DNA of 64,000 bases from Flagellimonas beolgyonensis (GCF_003992615.1 NZ_RZMY01000003.1:436501-500500); one strand, 5' to 3'. Shown: positions 17,605-26,731, counted from the first letter of the stretch. Numbers and translations are program-made. The notes: generated by a model from the letters alone, not told the origin.

Positions 17605-17651
17605 AGCAGTTACCAAAAGTGTAAAAATAGCCACAACTTTCGGTAACTGCT
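17605..17651 (-). terminator. Terminator after glutamate dehydrogenase
   Basis: Ten-base perfect arms AGCAGTTACC / GGTAACTGCT enclose a 27-nt loop that can pair further (AAAGT with ACTTT). On the minus strand it is followed by TTCTTTTTT. It ends the gdhA transcript about 23 nt after the stop. Confidence 0.75.
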
Positions 17652-17674
17652 AAAAATTTATGGAATGCCGCGGG

Positions 17675-19018
17675 TTATATTACCCCTTGGGCCAACATGG
17701 CATCGGCAACCTTTACGAAGCCGGCAATATTTGCACCTTTTACATAGTTGCAGTAGCCATTCTCTTCCTTACCATATTGGATGCAGGAATCATGGATACC
17801 TGCCATAATGCCCTTCAAGCGCTCATCTACTTCCTCACGGGTCCAACTGATACGTAGGGAGTTCTGTGACATTTCCAAACCGGAAGTGGCAACACCCCCT
17901 GCGTTGGAAGCTTTTCCGGGAGCAAACAATATTTTGGCGTCATGGAATGCATGGATCGCTTCCGGCGTTGATGGCATGTTGGCACCTTCGGCCACTGCAA
18001 TACAACCATTTTTGATCAATGCAGCCGCATCGTCCCCGTTCAACTCGTTCTGGGTTGCACATGGCAATGCCACATCACAAACCACTTTCCATGGGGTTTC
18101 CCCTTTGTGGAAGGTAGCAGAAGGATACTGGTTCACATATTCGGAAATGCGTCCTCTTTTATTGTTCTTCAAATCCATCACAAAGGCCAATTTTTCCTCG
18201 TTGATGCCCTCTTTATCATGAATATATCCGCTGGAATCAGAAAGGGTCAATACCTTTCCGCCCAATTGAAGTACTTTTTCAGCAGCGTACTGAGCCACGT
18301 TTCCAGAACCGGAAATTACCACGTTCTTTCCTTCAAAAGACTCCCCTTTGGTCTTCAACATGCTATCGGCAAAATAAACGGTACCGTAACCTGTGGCCTC
18401 TGGACGGATCAATGATCCACCCCAAGAAAGCCCTTTTCCGGTCAATACCCCGGTGAACTCGTTTCGGATTTTTTTGTACATCCCGAACAAGAACCCGATT
18501 TCGCGGGCTCCCACGCCGATGTCACCAGCTGGCACATCGGTGTTTGGTCCGATGTGTCGGCACAATTCGGTCATGAAGGCATGGCAAAAACGCATTACCT
18601 CATCGTCGGACTTCCCTTTGGGGTCAAAGTCGGAACCACCTTTACCACCACCCATGGGCAGTGTGGTGAGACTGTTCTTAAATACTTGTTCGAAAGCCAA
18701 GAATTTCAATACACTGGCGTTCACGGTAGGGTGGAAACGAAGTCCCCCTTTGTATGGGCCAATGGCAGAGTTCATTTGGATTCGGTAACCACGGTTGACA
18801 TGGATTTCACCATTATCATCGACCCAGGCCACCCGGAAGGATATCAATCGCTCTGGCTCCACCATGCGCAAAAGGATATTTTTCCCATGATAAATGTCGT
18901 GCTGGACAATGTAAGGTATAACGGTTTCCGCTACCTCTTGTACGGCTTGAATGAATTCGGGCTCATGACCATTCCTGGCCTTCACCTCATCCATAAATGC
19001 TTTGATTTTGTCTTCCAT
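17675..19018 (-). CDS. gdhA: Glutamate dehydrogenase (NADP type)
   Basis: Reductive amination of 2-oxoglutarate to glutamate, a main ammonia entry step (cytoplasm). 447 residues, the size of the hexameric NADP-linked family. Recognised by RGYRIQMNSAIGPYKGGLRF near residue 78, the active-site lysine block PMGGGKGGSDFDPKG near 122, the aspartate region NTDVPAGDIGVGAREIG near 164, and the Rossmann motif VVISGSGNVAQYAAE near 232. Single-gene unit: own promoter-like box upstream and a terminator downstream. Confidence 0.96.
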   Translation of the reverse strand: MEDKIKAFMDEVKARNGHEPEFIQAVQEVAETVIPYIVQHDIYHGKNILLRMVEPERLISFRVAWVDDNGEIHVNRGYRIQMNSAIGPYKGGLRFHPTVNASVLKFLAFEQVFKNSLTTLPMGGGKGGSDFDPKGKSDDEVMRFCHAFMTELCRHIGPNTDVPAGDIGVGAREIGFLFGMYKKIRNEFTGVLTGKGLSWGGSLIRPEATGYGTVYFADSMLKTKGESFEGKNVVISGSGNVAQYAAEKVLQLGGKVLTLSDSSGYIHDKEGINEEKLAFVMDLKNNKRGRISEYVNQYPSATFHKGETPWKVVCDVALPCATQNELNGDDAAALIKNGCIAVAEGANMPSTPEAIHAFHDAKILFAPGKASNAGGVATSGLEMSQNSLRISWTREEVDERLKGIMAGIHDSCIQYGKEENGYCNYVKGANIAGFVKVADAMLAQGVI

Positions 19019-19089
19019 ATACGGAGTAAAATTAGATGTCCCTTTGCACTGGCGCAGGGGCGATTATTAGTAAATTATGAATTAGACGG

Positions 19090-19097
19090 CAAAATTA
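19090..19097 (-). promoter_or_regulatory. Possible gdhA promoter (-7 box)
   Basis: TAATTTTG on the minus strand, exact to TAnnTTTG, giving a leader of about 65 nt. The upstream DNA is very AT-rich but lacks a clean TTTG at 19-21 nt. Confidence 0.4.
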
Positions 19098-19148
19098 TAC
19101 TATTTCAATAATTTAGGTATTTATTTTTTATAAATTTTTCAAAATAGT

Positions 19149-20303
19149 TCAATCGAGTGCTTGGGCCAAATCGGCTATCAAATCGTCCACATCCTCAATG
19201 CCCACACTTAGTCTGATCAGTGCATCCACCACACCTATTTTTTCCCTTTCATTTTTGGGGATACTGGCATGGGTCATACTGGCGGGATGGCCGGCCAAAC
19301 TTTCCACACCACCCAACGATTCTGCCAGGGTAAATATTTTGAGTTTCTCCACAATTTTTATGGCATCGGTATAATTTCCGCCTTTGGGCACAAAGGAAAT
19401 CATACCACCATAGCCCTTCATTTGTTTTTTGGCCACTGCATGATTGGGGTGGGATTCAAATCCCGGCCAATATACTTTTTCAATCTTGGGATGGATGTTC
19501 AAAAAATGGGCAATGGCCTCCCCGTTTTCACAATGCCGCTGCATGCGCACATGTAAGGTTTTAATACCGCGGAGGGTCAAAAAACTGTCCATGGGCCCAC
19601 ATATGGCACCACTGGCATTTTGTATAAAGTACAATTGATCGGCCAAATCCTTATCGTTCACCACCAAGGCCCCAACAACCAAATCGCTGTGTCCGCCGAG
19701 GTATTTGGTGGCCGAATGCATCACAATGTCGGCGCCGAGCTCTAGGGGAAGCTGCAAATAGGGCGATGCGAATGTATTGTCAACCGCCAGCAACAATCCT
19801 TTTTGTTTGGTGATTTTGGCAATGGCCGAAATGTCCACAATGTTCATCAACGGATTGGTCGGTGTTTCCAGCCAAACCATTCTAGTAGCATGGGAAATTT
19901 CAGTTTCAATGGCCTTTGCATCCTGCATATCCAAAAACCGGAATACAATGCCAAACTTCTCATACACCCTTTTGAACAATCGATAACTTCCTCCATACAG
20001 GTCGTTGGTGGCCAAAACCTCGTCACCGGGTTTTAGCAATTTCAGCACAGCATCGATAGCTGCCAAACCACTGGCAAAGGCCAAGCCATGGTTTCCGTTC
20101 TCGATACTGGCGAGTGCATTTTCCAAAGCGGTTCGGGTTGGGTTGGCACTCCTCGAATACTCATAACCTCGATGTCCTCCGGGTGTGGTCTGTGCGTAAG
20201 TGGATGTTTGGTAGATCGGAGGCATCACGGCACCGTACGCCTTATCGGGGTGTTGTCCTCCATGGATGGTTTTACTATTAAATCTTAAGTCCTTCTTGGC
20301 CAT
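19149..20303 (-). CDS. Cys/Met-metabolism PLP enzyme (cystathionine gamma-synthase/lyase family)
   Basis: PLP-dependent enzyme of transsulfuration (cytoplasm). 384 residues, normal length. The family blocks are YEYSRSANPTRTALE near residue 46, LYGGSYRLF near 104, WLETPTNPLMNIVDI near 145, the PLP lysine in HSATKYLGGHSD near 198, and LGGVESLAGHPASMTH near 335. Sequence alone cannot separate cystathionine gamma-synthase, gamma-lyase and related lyases. It is transcribed alone, divergent from a DUF3298 lipoprotein gene. Confidence 0.92.
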   Translation of the reverse strand: MAKKDLRFNSKTIHGGQHPDKAYGAVMPPIYQTSTYAQTTPGGHRGYEYSRSANPTRTALENALASIENGNHGLAFASGLAAIDAVLKLLKPGDEVLATNDLYGGSYRLFKRVYEKFGIVFRFLDMQDAKAIETEISHATRMVWLETPTNPLMNIVDISAIAKITKQKGLLLAVDNTFASPYLQLPLELGADIVMHSATKYLGGHSDLVVGALVVNDKDLADQLYFIQNASGAICGPMDSFLTLRGIKTLHVRMQRHCENGEAIAHFLNIHPKIEKVYWPGFESHPNHAVAKKQMKGYGGMISFVPKGGNYTDAIKIVEKLKIFTLAESLGGVESLAGHPASMTHASIPKNEREKIGVVDALIRLSVGIEDVDDLIADLAQALD

Positions 20304-20321
20304 AATTGCAAATTCTTACCA

Positions 20322-20352
20322 CAAATGTATCGTTAACTTTCCGCGTAATCAA
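20322..20352 (-). promoter_or_regulatory. Promoter of the Cys/Met PLP enzyme gene
   Basis: On the minus strand TTG (20350-20352), a 20-nt spacer, and TACATTTG (20322-20329) fit the Bacteroidota TTTG-N19-21-TAnnTTTG promoter. The start would fall near 20314, about 11 nt before the ATG. Confidence 0.55.
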
Positions 20353-20368
20353 CGAAGTAGTATTTTTG
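20338..20368 (+). promoter_or_regulatory. Promoter of the DUF3298-like lipoprotein gene
   Basis: TATTTTTG at 20361-20368 exactly fits TAnnTTTG, with TTT at 20338-20340 twenty bases upstream. It overlaps the opposite-facing promoter region, so the two divergent promoters may compete. Confidence 0.42.
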
Positions 20369-20389
20369 ATGACCCTAAAGCCCCATACC

Positions 20390-21130
20390 ATGAAAAAAAT
20401 TATCGGAGCCCTTTTTGTGTTCGCCCTTGTCGTAAGTTGCGAAAGTGAAAGCAAACTTACCTACGACACCCTTCGTTTGACCGGTGAAAACTGTGCTTCT
20501 TGTCCAAACATTACAATCAATGTACCTGAAGTGTTGGACGAATCTTCGGTCGCCAAAGTAATCAATAGGGCGCTTCGTGAGGAAATCATCAGCATTCTTT
20601 CATTTAGCGAAGACGAGAGTATTGACAATGTGGACAAGGCAATTGCCTCTTTCACCGAAAGTTATAAGGAATTGAAAGCCAAGTTTCCCGAAGAAACCGT
20701 TTGGGAGGCTAAAATTGAAAGCGAAGTAGTGTATGAAGATGTGAATCTCATCACCATACAACTGGAAGCGTATTCATTTACGGGAGGAGCCCACGGCTAT
20801 GCCTCCACTTCCTTTCTAAATTTTGATAAGCGACAGGGCGCCGAGCTTGAAAATTGGGAACTTTTTAGTGATGAGGCCGGTTTTACCAAGTTTGCCGAAA
20901 CCAAGTTCCGGATCCAGGAAAAGATACCACAGGACAAGAACATCAATGCCACGGGGTTTATGTTTGAGGGCGATGCCTTCCATTTGGCCCAAAATATAGG
21001 ATATACCCAAGAAGGCATTCAATTGATCTACAACCAATATGAGGTGGCCTCCTATGCCGACGGTCCTATTGTATTGATATTGCCCTACAACGAAATCAAT
21101 CTGTACCTAAAAAGAAAAGTGAAGTCTTAA
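20390..21130 (+). CDS. Lipoprotein with DUF4163/DUF3298 (RsiV-like) domains
   Basis: 246 residues from the ATG at 20390; the longer frame starts inside the divergent promoter region. Lipoprotein signal MKKIIGALFVFALVVSCE. The middle and C-terminal parts match the RsiV-like fold: IQLEAYSFTGGAHGYASTSF near 130 (GGAHG is the family hallmark), LNFDKRQGAELENWELF, and the ending GPIVLILPYNEINLYLK. Family members in Gram-positives bind lysozyme; in Bacteroidota the role is unknown. Its stop codon overlaps the stop of the convergent DinB-family gene (4 bp). Confidence 0.82.
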   Translation: MKKIIGALFVFALVVSCESESKLTYDTLRLTGENCASCPNITINVPEVLDESSVAKVINRALREEIISILSFSEDESIDNVDKAIASFTESYKELKAKFPEETVWEAKIESEVVYEDVNLITIQLEAYSFTGGAHGYASTSFLNFDKRQGAELENWELFSDEAGFTKFAETKFRIQEKIPQDKNINATGFMFEGDAFHLAQNIGYTQEGIQLIYNQYEVASYADGPIVLILPYNEINLYLKRKVKS

Positions 21131-21594
21131 CGGTCTCTTTCCAACGCTTTTTTGAGTGCCAAAATGGCCCCAAGGTGCAAACCTTCGTGGAACACATTGA
21201 ATGCCAGGGCATCCGTTGCGTTTGATAAGCCTATTTTGGGCGTGGTCATGTATTCTTGAAACGTACTGAACCTGCCATGTTCAAAATCCAATTGGATATG
21301 TTTCACGGTACTGAACAGATAAGCGTCAATTTTTTCCATTTCGTTTTTGGAAGGCTCCCCATCGGGAAAAGTGCCTTTTTTGTACTTATCGATCAATTCC
21401 TTTTCTATGGTAAAATCCCTTCCACTTAAACCATACAGCAATAATTGTGGGGTAACCACCACATGGGCAATGTTCCACCAAATATTGTTGTTGTATCCCT
21501 CCGGAATTTTAAAAAGGTCCTCCCGGGGTGTCTTATGTAACACATCGTGCAGGATTTTTCGGTTTTTCAGTAAGATGTCGAATAATTTTTCCAT
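21127..21594 (-). CDS. DinB-family protein
   Basis: 155 residues; four-helix bundle of the DinB/YfiT type, usually metal-binding and sometimes thiol transferases. Histidines at positions expected for the metal site are seen in WWNIAHVVVTPQLLL near residue 40 and VFHEGLHLGAI near 134. No substrate is implied by the context. It faces a lipoprotein gene, sharing the 4 bases TTAA at the stops, and diverges from an ArsC-like gene. Confidence 0.8.
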   Translation of the reverse strand: MEKLFDILLKNRKILHDVLHKTPREDLFKIPEGYNNNIWWNIAHVVVTPQLLLYGLSGRDFTIEKELIDKYKKGTFPDGEPSKNEMEKIDAYLFSTVKHIQLDFEHGRFSTFQEYMTTPKIGLSNATDALAFNVFHEGLHLGAILALKKALERDR

Positions 21595-21681
21595 GGAAAC
21601 AATGGTTAGCTGAAGATAAAACTAGGTTTTAATTTTGAAAAAGGGCTGTTAAATTTCAAGTTTTGACCCCTCCTGTTCAAA

Positions 21682-21709
21682 AACAACACCTTCGTACAAA
21701 GGTGTTGTT
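21682..21709. terminator. Hairpin with A/T flanks between divergent genes
   Basis: Eleven-base perfect stem AACAACACCTT / AAGGTGTTGTT with a 6-nt loop and A-rich left and T-rich right sides, so it can act in both directions. It lies between genes that both read away from it, where a terminator is unexpected; it may end an unseen short transcript or act as a leader attenuator for either gene. Confidence 0.6.
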
Positions 21710-21773
21710 TTTGGCTTTTCGCCATGGGTTTTGCTTCATTTTTGATTTCCTTTGTAGCACCATCTTGACAACC

Positions 21774-22127
21774 ATGAAAAAGATTTACCATTTGGGCAGC
21801 TGCTCTACCTGCCAACGCATACTTAAGGAATTGGAACCCTTGGATGGCGTACAATTGCAAGAAATTAAATCGGAACCCATCACCCAAGATCAACTGGAAC
21901 AGATGGAAGTTTTATCCGGGAGTTACGAATCCCTGTTCAGTAAAAGGGCCATGTTATTTCGCCAACGAGGTTTGCATGAAAAACAACTGACCGAGACCGA
22001 TTATAAAGATTTGATCTTGGAACACTATACCTTTTTGAAACGACCGGTGATCCTAGTGGAGGGTCAAATTTTTGTGGGCAATTCCAAAAAAACGGTACAA
22101 GCTGCCAAGGAAGCACTGCATCCATGA
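21774..22127 (+). CDS. ArsC/Spx-family thioredoxin-like protein
   Basis: 117 residues from the ATG at 21774; the longer frame runs back through the hairpin and is rejected. Thioredoxin fold with a CSTC motif in HLGSCSTCQRILKEL near residue 8, and the C-terminal KRPVILVEGQIFVGN typical of ArsC/YffB proteins. Substrate (arsenate or a regulatory role) cannot be told from sequence. The stop overlaps the ATG of the EamA transporter gene by ATGA, so the two are translationally coupled. Confidence 0.85.
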   Translation: MKKIYHLGSCSTCQRILKELEPLDGVQLQEIKSEPITQDQLEQMEVLSGSYESLFSKRAMLFRQRGLHEKQLTETDYKDLILEHYTFLKRPVILVEGQIFVGNSKKTVQAAKEALHP

Positions 22128-23017
22128 GCAGGCGTACCTTGGCCATATTGGCGGCCATTGGTGCCACGACCATTTATGGGATCAACCATACCGTTGCCAA
22201 AGGCGTAATGCCCAATTATGTGCAGCCTTTCGGGTTTATTTTACTTCGGGTATCTGGTGCAACCCTTTTGTTTTGGTTGATTTCACTATTCGGTCCCAAG
22301 GAAAAAATTGATAAAAAAGATTGGATACGGATAGTTGTTTGTGCCCTGCTTGGCATGGTAATCAATATGCTCTCCTTTTTTAAGGGGCTACAGCTTTCCA
22401 CTCCGATCAACAGTGCCGTTTTGGTTACCATCACTCCTATTTTTGTGGTGGTGCTATCCGCTTTCTTTCTTAAGGAACGTATTACCTTGAACAAAGGACT
22501 TGGCGTGTTTTTGGGTTTTGTAGGGGCCATCGGGTTGATTCTTTTCGGTGCCGAAGTGCGGCAAGATGCGCCGAACATTCCGTTGGGCAATTTTTTGTTC
22601 GTGATCAATGCTACGGCCTATGGCGCCTATCTTATTGTAGTAAAAAAATTGATTGAAAAGTACCATCCCTTTACCTTGATGAAATGGTTGTTCACCATTG
22701 CATTGATCATCAATCTTCCGATCACGCTGCCCGACGTTTTGGCCATGGATTGGGCCTCTATTCCGCTTTGGGCCTACGGTTCCATTGCCTTTGTGATCAT
22801 TGGAACCACCTTTCTCACCTATCTGTTCAACGTATTTGCACTTACCCAATTGAAAGCGTCAACCATCGGGGCTTTCATGTACATGCAACCCTTGGTTGGT
22901 ATCCTGTTCGCCCTTTCAACAGGAAAGGATCATCTCACCATTACCAAGATTGTGGCCACCTTGTTCGTATTAGTGGGAGTTTACTTGGCCAGTAAAAAGC
23001 CCAAACCAAAAATTTAA
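22124..23017 (+). CDS. EamA/DMT-family transporter
   Basis: Inner-membrane metabolite exporter or importer of the drug/metabolite superfamily. 297 residues with ten hydrophobic spans in two EamA halves (first TIYGINHTVAKGVMP near residue 17, second LFVINATAYGAYLIVVKKL near 162). The ligand is unknown. The ATG sits inside the stop of the ArsC-like gene. Confidence 0.9.
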   Translation: MSRRTLAILAAIGATTIYGINHTVAKGVMPNYVQPFGFILLRVSGATLLFWLISLFGPKEKIDKKDWIRIVVCALLGMVINMLSFFKGLQLSTPINSAVLVTITPIFVVVLSAFFLKERITLNKGLGVFLGFVGAIGLILFGAEVRQDAPNIPLGNFLFVINATAYGAYLIVVKKLIEKYHPFTLMKWLFTIALIINLPITLPDVLAMDWASIPLWAYGSIAFVIIGTTFLTYLFNVFALTQLKASTIGAFMYMQPLVGILFALSTGKDHLTITKIVATLFVLVGVYLASKKPKPKI

Positions 23018-23074
23018 GATTGGGATAATTGCCCAAGTATCGTCAATTCATTTAGGGCATTCGTCAATTTAGAG

Positions 23075-23104
23075 TTGTAGCAAAATCCTAACCTACTATT
23101 TTTA
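23075..23104 (+). promoter_or_regulatory. Promoter-like pair upstream of the 116-residue membrane protein gene
   Basis: TTG at 23075-23077, 19-nt spacer, TATTTTTA at 23097-23104 (one mismatch to TAnnTTTG). The gene starts 30 nt further on. Confidence 0.4.
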
Positions 23105-23134
23105 ATATATCAACAAGGTGAATCTTCCATAAAA

Positions 23135-23485
23135 ATGGTCATTATTGGCATAATTCTAGGCGTTTCAATTTTTCTGACTTATATAGCCTTATATATAATT
23201 TTGAATCGGGCATACAAAATCCATCCTTTAATACATCTTGGTGGATTTTACTTTCTTTTTACAGCAATTGAGAATGCTATTCCAAACATCATTCCCGAAG
23301 CTTGGAAAATCAAGCAAATCAACACGCCCTTACAAATGGATGGTTCCATTGGTTTTTTCTTTCGATTGAATCAACCTAAAATGTCTGTTTACGAAATAGG
23401 CATGGCTGTTCTACTGGTTTGCTTTACATGTTATTTTATATACAACGTAGGTGTTAAGCAATTTCTTAAAAAAAAGAATCGGTAA
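23135..23485 (+). CDS. Hypothetical membrane protein
   Basis: 116 residues, not recognised. N-terminal hydrophobic span VIIGIILGVSIFLTYIALYI, a second weaker span near residue 36 (GGFYFLFTAIENAIP), and a third near 88 (IGMAVLLVCFTCYFIY) followed by a basic tail QFLKKKNR. It is AT-richer than its neighbours and stands alone between the transporter gene and a convergent thioesterase gene, so it may be a recent arrival. Confidence 0.65.
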   Translation: MVIIGIILGVSIFLTYIALYIILNRAYKIHPLIHLGGFYFLFTAIENAIPNIIPEAWKIKQINTPLQMDGSIGFFFRLNQPKMSVYEIGMAVLLVCFTCYFIYNVGVKQFLKKKNR

Positions 23486-23518
23486 AAGAAAAATCCTAAA
23501 ATCTAATCATTCCAAAGA

Positions 23519-23992
23519 TTATAAGTCTTTTGGTGTTTGTGTAAACTTTCGAGTATCTGCCTTGGTCAATAGTTTAAAATCTGGAGATCGTTCCATGGTA
23601 TTGAAGGCATCCAAAAACACCTTGGGCAATCCAGTGAGTCTTCGCTCTTTTAGGTCGATCCAAGCCCCCATCATTTCACAACGGGCAAAATTTTTGCCGT
23701 TGGCATCGTAAAAATTGTGCAAAAATTCGAAGAACATCCCATCTTCACTCATCCCCACAAACTCCAAGGAAACCTTAACTGGTTTGCCCGGAAAAGCTTC
23801 TTTAAAATAGTACACATGCTCATGGAACACCACGGGACCAATATTGTGTTCGGCCATACTTTTTTGGTTAAAGCCCAGTTGACCCAAATAGGCCATTCGT
23901 GTATGGCTCATAAAATTGATGTAGGCCGAATTGGCCATATGCCGGTTGGCATCCAAATCGCTCCAACGAATCTCAAAATCTTTTAAAAACAT
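23519..23992 (-). CDS. Acyl-CoA thioesterase, hot-dog fold
   Basis: 157 residues of the 4-hydroxybenzoyl-CoA thioesterase/YbgC type. The N-terminal IRWSDLDANRHMANSAYINF near residue 8 carries the characteristic Asp and the DxxxHxNN-like stretch, and the hot-dog helix is followed by strands HVYYFKEAFPGKPVKV. Substrate acyl chain unknown. Convergent with a small membrane protein gene across a 33-nt gap. Confidence 0.85.
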   Translation of the reverse strand: MFLKDFEIRWSDLDANRHMANSAYINFMSHTRMAYLGQLGFNQKSMAEHNIGPVVFHEHVYYFKEAFPGKPVKVSLEFVGMSEDGMFFEFLHNFYDANGKNFARCEMMGAWIDLKERRLTGLPKVFLDAFNTMERSPDFKLLTKADTRKFTQTPKDL

Positions 23993-24108
23993 AGTCGGTT
24001 ATTTTGTTATGCATGCATAATAATTGTAAAAATACCATAGTTTTGAAAACTGTCTCCACCCGGATGGAGAATTGTTCCTATTTTTAAACATAGTTTAACA
24101 CCACACGT

Positions 24109-25086
24109 ATGAGCCAAAAAGCCGAATTCATCAAAGACCTATCGTTACCCGTTGTTGCAGCACCCATGTTCTTGATTTCCGGACCCCAACTGGTGATCGA
24201 ATGTTGCAAAAACGGCATCGTGGGCACCTTTCCCGCCCTCAACCAACGCACCAGCGAAGGATTTGAGGAATGGTTGATCGAAATCAAAACGGAACTCGAC
24301 AAATTTGAGCAGGAAACCGGTAAAAAAGCGGCGCCCTTTGGGGTTAACCTCATAGTGCACCCCACCAATCCAAGGTTGGAGGCCGATGTAAAACTATGCA
24401 TGAAACACAAAGTGCCCTTGGTGATCACTTCGTTGGGAGCGGTAAGCATGGTTGTGGATGCCATCCATAGTTACGGTGGATTGGTGTTTCACGATATCAT
24501 CAAAAAAAGGCATGCCGAAAAGGCCGCTGAGGCAGGTGTGGATGGATTGATCTTGGTTTCCGCAGGTGCTGGGGGCCATGGAGGAACCCTGAACCCGATG
24601 AGTTTGATCACCGAAGTGAAAAAATTCTTTGACAAGACCATTCTATTATCCGGTTGTATCAGCACGGGTAGGGATGTAGCCTCGGCTTTGCAAATGGGTG
24701 CTGACCTGGCGTATATGGGTACCCGGTTCATCAATACAGAAGAAAGCAAGGCACCGGAGGAATACCGGAAGATGATCATAGAAGCCGGAGCCAGCGATGT
24801 GGTATACACGGCAGCGATTTCCGGGGTTCATGCCAACTTTTTGGCAGCCAGTTTAAAAGCAGCTGGGGTTACCGAAGAGGACTTGAAGAAAGACACCAAA
24901 ATCGATTTTGGGAAAGAACTCAACACCGAGGCCAAAGCATGGAAAACAATCTGGTCCGCGGGTCAGGGTGTGACCTCCATTGACAATGTACTACCGGTTG
25001 CCGATTTGGTGCAACAACTCAAGGATGAATTCAAAACTGCGGTAACCCAACAGGCCAACCTGCTCAAAACCTATCCCAAAGATTAA
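24109..25086 (+). CDS. Nitronate monooxygenase-like FMN protein
   Basis: FMN-dependent TIM-barrel protein of the 2-nitropropane dioxygenase family. 325 residues. VAAPMFLISGPQLVIECCKNG near residue 17 and the flavin-site GAGGHGG near 147, SGCISTGRDVASALQMGAD near 182, and YMGTRFINTEES near 202 are family features. The physiological substrate may be a nitronate or a different enoyl compound. An alpha/beta hydrolase gene follows 8 nt later. Confidence 0.88.
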   Translation: MSQKAEFIKDLSLPVVAAPMFLISGPQLVIECCKNGIVGTFPALNQRTSEGFEEWLIEIKTELDKFEQETGKKAAPFGVNLIVHPTNPRLEADVKLCMKHKVPLVITSLGAVSMVVDAIHSYGGLVFHDIIKKRHAEKAAEAGVDGLILVSAGAGGHGGTLNPMSLITEVKKFFDKTILLSGCISTGRDVASALQMGADLAYMGTRFINTEESKAPEEYRKMIIEAGASDVVYTAAISGVHANFLAASLKAAGVTEEDLKKDTKIDFGKELNTEAKAWKTIWSAGQGVTSIDNVLPVADLVQQLKDEFKTAVTQQANLLKTYPKD

Positions 25087-25094
25087 TCGACCCA

Positions 25095-26054
25095 ATGCCC
25101 AAGGTTGCATCACAATACAATCCGCCCCTATTTTTTAAAAATGGCCATTTTGCGACCATTTATTCGGGTATCATCCGTTCGGTGAACGGGGTGGTGCAAA
25201 AAAGGGAGCGCTTACCATTGTCCGATGGCGATTTTTTGGATTTGGATTGGAGTGATTCCGTGATTCCCAGCGATAAGTTGGTCATCCTGCTGCATGGTCT
25301 TGAAGGTGACGGGCAACGACCATACATTACCGGAAGTGCCAAAATTCTGAATCAAAACGGGTACGATGCGTGTGCTGTAAACTACCGGGGGTGCAGTGGT
25401 GAGCCCAATACGAAGTACCGTTCCTACCACTCCGGAGCCACGGAAGATTTGATTGAAGTGATCGAACATATCTTGAACACCCGCGATTACAAGGAACTGT
25501 ATCTGAAAGGGTTTAGTCTGGGGGGCAATCTTCTTTTAAAATACTTGGGCGAGGGCAACACCATCCCCAAGGAAATGAAAGGGGCCGTAGCGGTTTCCGT
25601 TCCTTGCAGTTTGCACAGTTCCTGCGAGCAATTGCTATCTGCAAAAAATGTATTATACGCGCAACGGTTCAAAAAAAACCTATTGGACAAGCTCCGTCAA
25701 AAACAGCAAATGTTTCCCGATAAAATTTCGGACGACGACATCAAAAACATCAAAACGCTCAAGGATTTTGATGATGTGTATACCAGCAAGGCCCATCATT
25801 TTGACGACGCACTGGACTATTATGAAAAATGCAGTTCCAAACAATTCCTCCCTGGCGTTGCTGTTCCCAGCTTGATCATCAACGCGCTGGATGATTCCTT
25901 CCTTGGTCCAGCTTGTTATCCGTATAAGGAAACCAATCAAAACCCCTATCTATACCTCGAAACACCAAAATATGGTGGCCATGTTGGCTTTTGGGGCAAA
26001 AACAATATCACCTATACCGAAAAAAAGGCGGTCGATTTTTTCAACACCTTATGA
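25095..26054 (+). CDS. YheT-family alpha/beta hydrolase
   Basis: 319 residues, cytoplasmic hydrolase of unknown physiological substrate. HGLEGDGQRPYI near residue 63 carries the oxyanion region, the nucleophile elbow is GFSLGGN with Ser near 141, the acid is in ALDDSF near 252, and the His is in YGGHVGFWG near 294. It follows the nitronate monooxygenase-like gene by 8 nt, so they are probably one unit. Confidence 0.9.
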   Translation: MPKVASQYNPPLFFKNGHFATIYSGIIRSVNGVVQKRERLPLSDGDFLDLDWSDSVIPSDKLVILLHGLEGDGQRPYITGSAKILNQNGYDACAVNYRGCSGEPNTKYRSYHSGATEDLIEVIEHILNTRDYKELYLKGFSLGGNLLLKYLGEGNTIPKEMKGAVAVSVPCSLHSSCEQLLSAKNVLYAQRFKKNLLDKLRQKQQMFPDKISDDDIKNIKTLKDFDDVYTSKAHHFDDALDYYEKCSSKQFLPGVAVPSLIINALDDSFLGPACYPYKETNQNPYLYLETPKYGGHVGFWGKNNITYTEKKAVDFFNTL

Positions 26055-26169
26055 AATGCCCGTTTGAAGGGAGCTTGTGAGGCATAAAACAAAAATCCAC
26101 GGAATTATTAGATGTCAATTGCCTATCTTAGTAGCTACATTTATAAAATCAAACTTCAATAGAACGATA

Positions 26170-26649
26170 ATGAAAAAAATAGTCCTGTTCTTGGCCCTTG
26201 GAGCCTTTGTGGCAAGTTGTGGCGGAAAAAAAGAAGAAAAAAAGGATGGCTTTGAAGTGAGCCGCACCAAAACAGAAGAGAAGAAGGCACAAGAAAGCCA
26301 AGAAGTTCCCGTTGATTTGAGCAACAAGGGCGTTGGGCCGATAAAAAATGTTGAATTTGCCGATGATATCGACCAAGCTATGGCCGATCGGGGCAAAGCG
26401 AAGTTCGAAACCATTTGTGTGGCCTGCCACATGGTGGACAAACGCATGATCGGACCGGCCATGAAAGGAGTTTATGAACGAAGAAGTCCGGAATGGGTTA
26501 TGAACATGATCTTGAACCCTGATGGAATGCTTAGGGAAGACCCCATCGCCAAAGCATTGCAACGCGAATATAACGGGGCGGTGATGCTTCAGCAAAACCT
26601 AACGGAGGAAGAAGCTAGGGACGTTGCCGAATATCTCCGAACACTATAA
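26170..26649 (+). CDS. Class I cytochrome c lipoprotein
   Basis: 159 residues from the ATG at 26170; the longer frame was rejected in favour of the lipoprotein signal MKKIVLFLALGAFVASCG. A charged linker rich in E and K (KKEEKKDGFEVSRTK) leads to one heme-binding CVACH near residue 89, with the axial Met probably in MDKRMIGPAMKG or NGAVMLQQNLT further on. It is membrane-anchored and faces the periplasm, a likely electron carrier. A terminator follows, so it ends its unit. Confidence 0.88.
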   Translation: MKKIVLFLALGAFVASCGGKKEEKKDGFEVSRTKTEEKKAQESQEVPVDLSNKGVGPIKNVEFADDIDQAMADRGKAKFETICVACHMVDKRMIGPAMKGVYERRSPEWVMNMILNPDGMLREDPIAKALQREYNGAVMLQQNLTEEEARDVAEYLRTL

Positions 26650-26669
26650 TATCCAACCCTATTTTTTAA

Positions 26670-26703
26670 AATGCTGTTGTTTAATTGGTTAAGCAACAGC
26701 ATT
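26670..26703 (+). terminator. Terminator after the cytochrome c gene
   Basis: Ten-base stem AATGCTGTTG / CAACAGCATT with a 14-nt loop, followed by TTTTTCT on the plus strand. The next gene starts 29 nt later. Confidence 0.75.
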
Positions 26704-26731
26704 TTTCTATTTTAGGGTAAACCGTTTTCCG

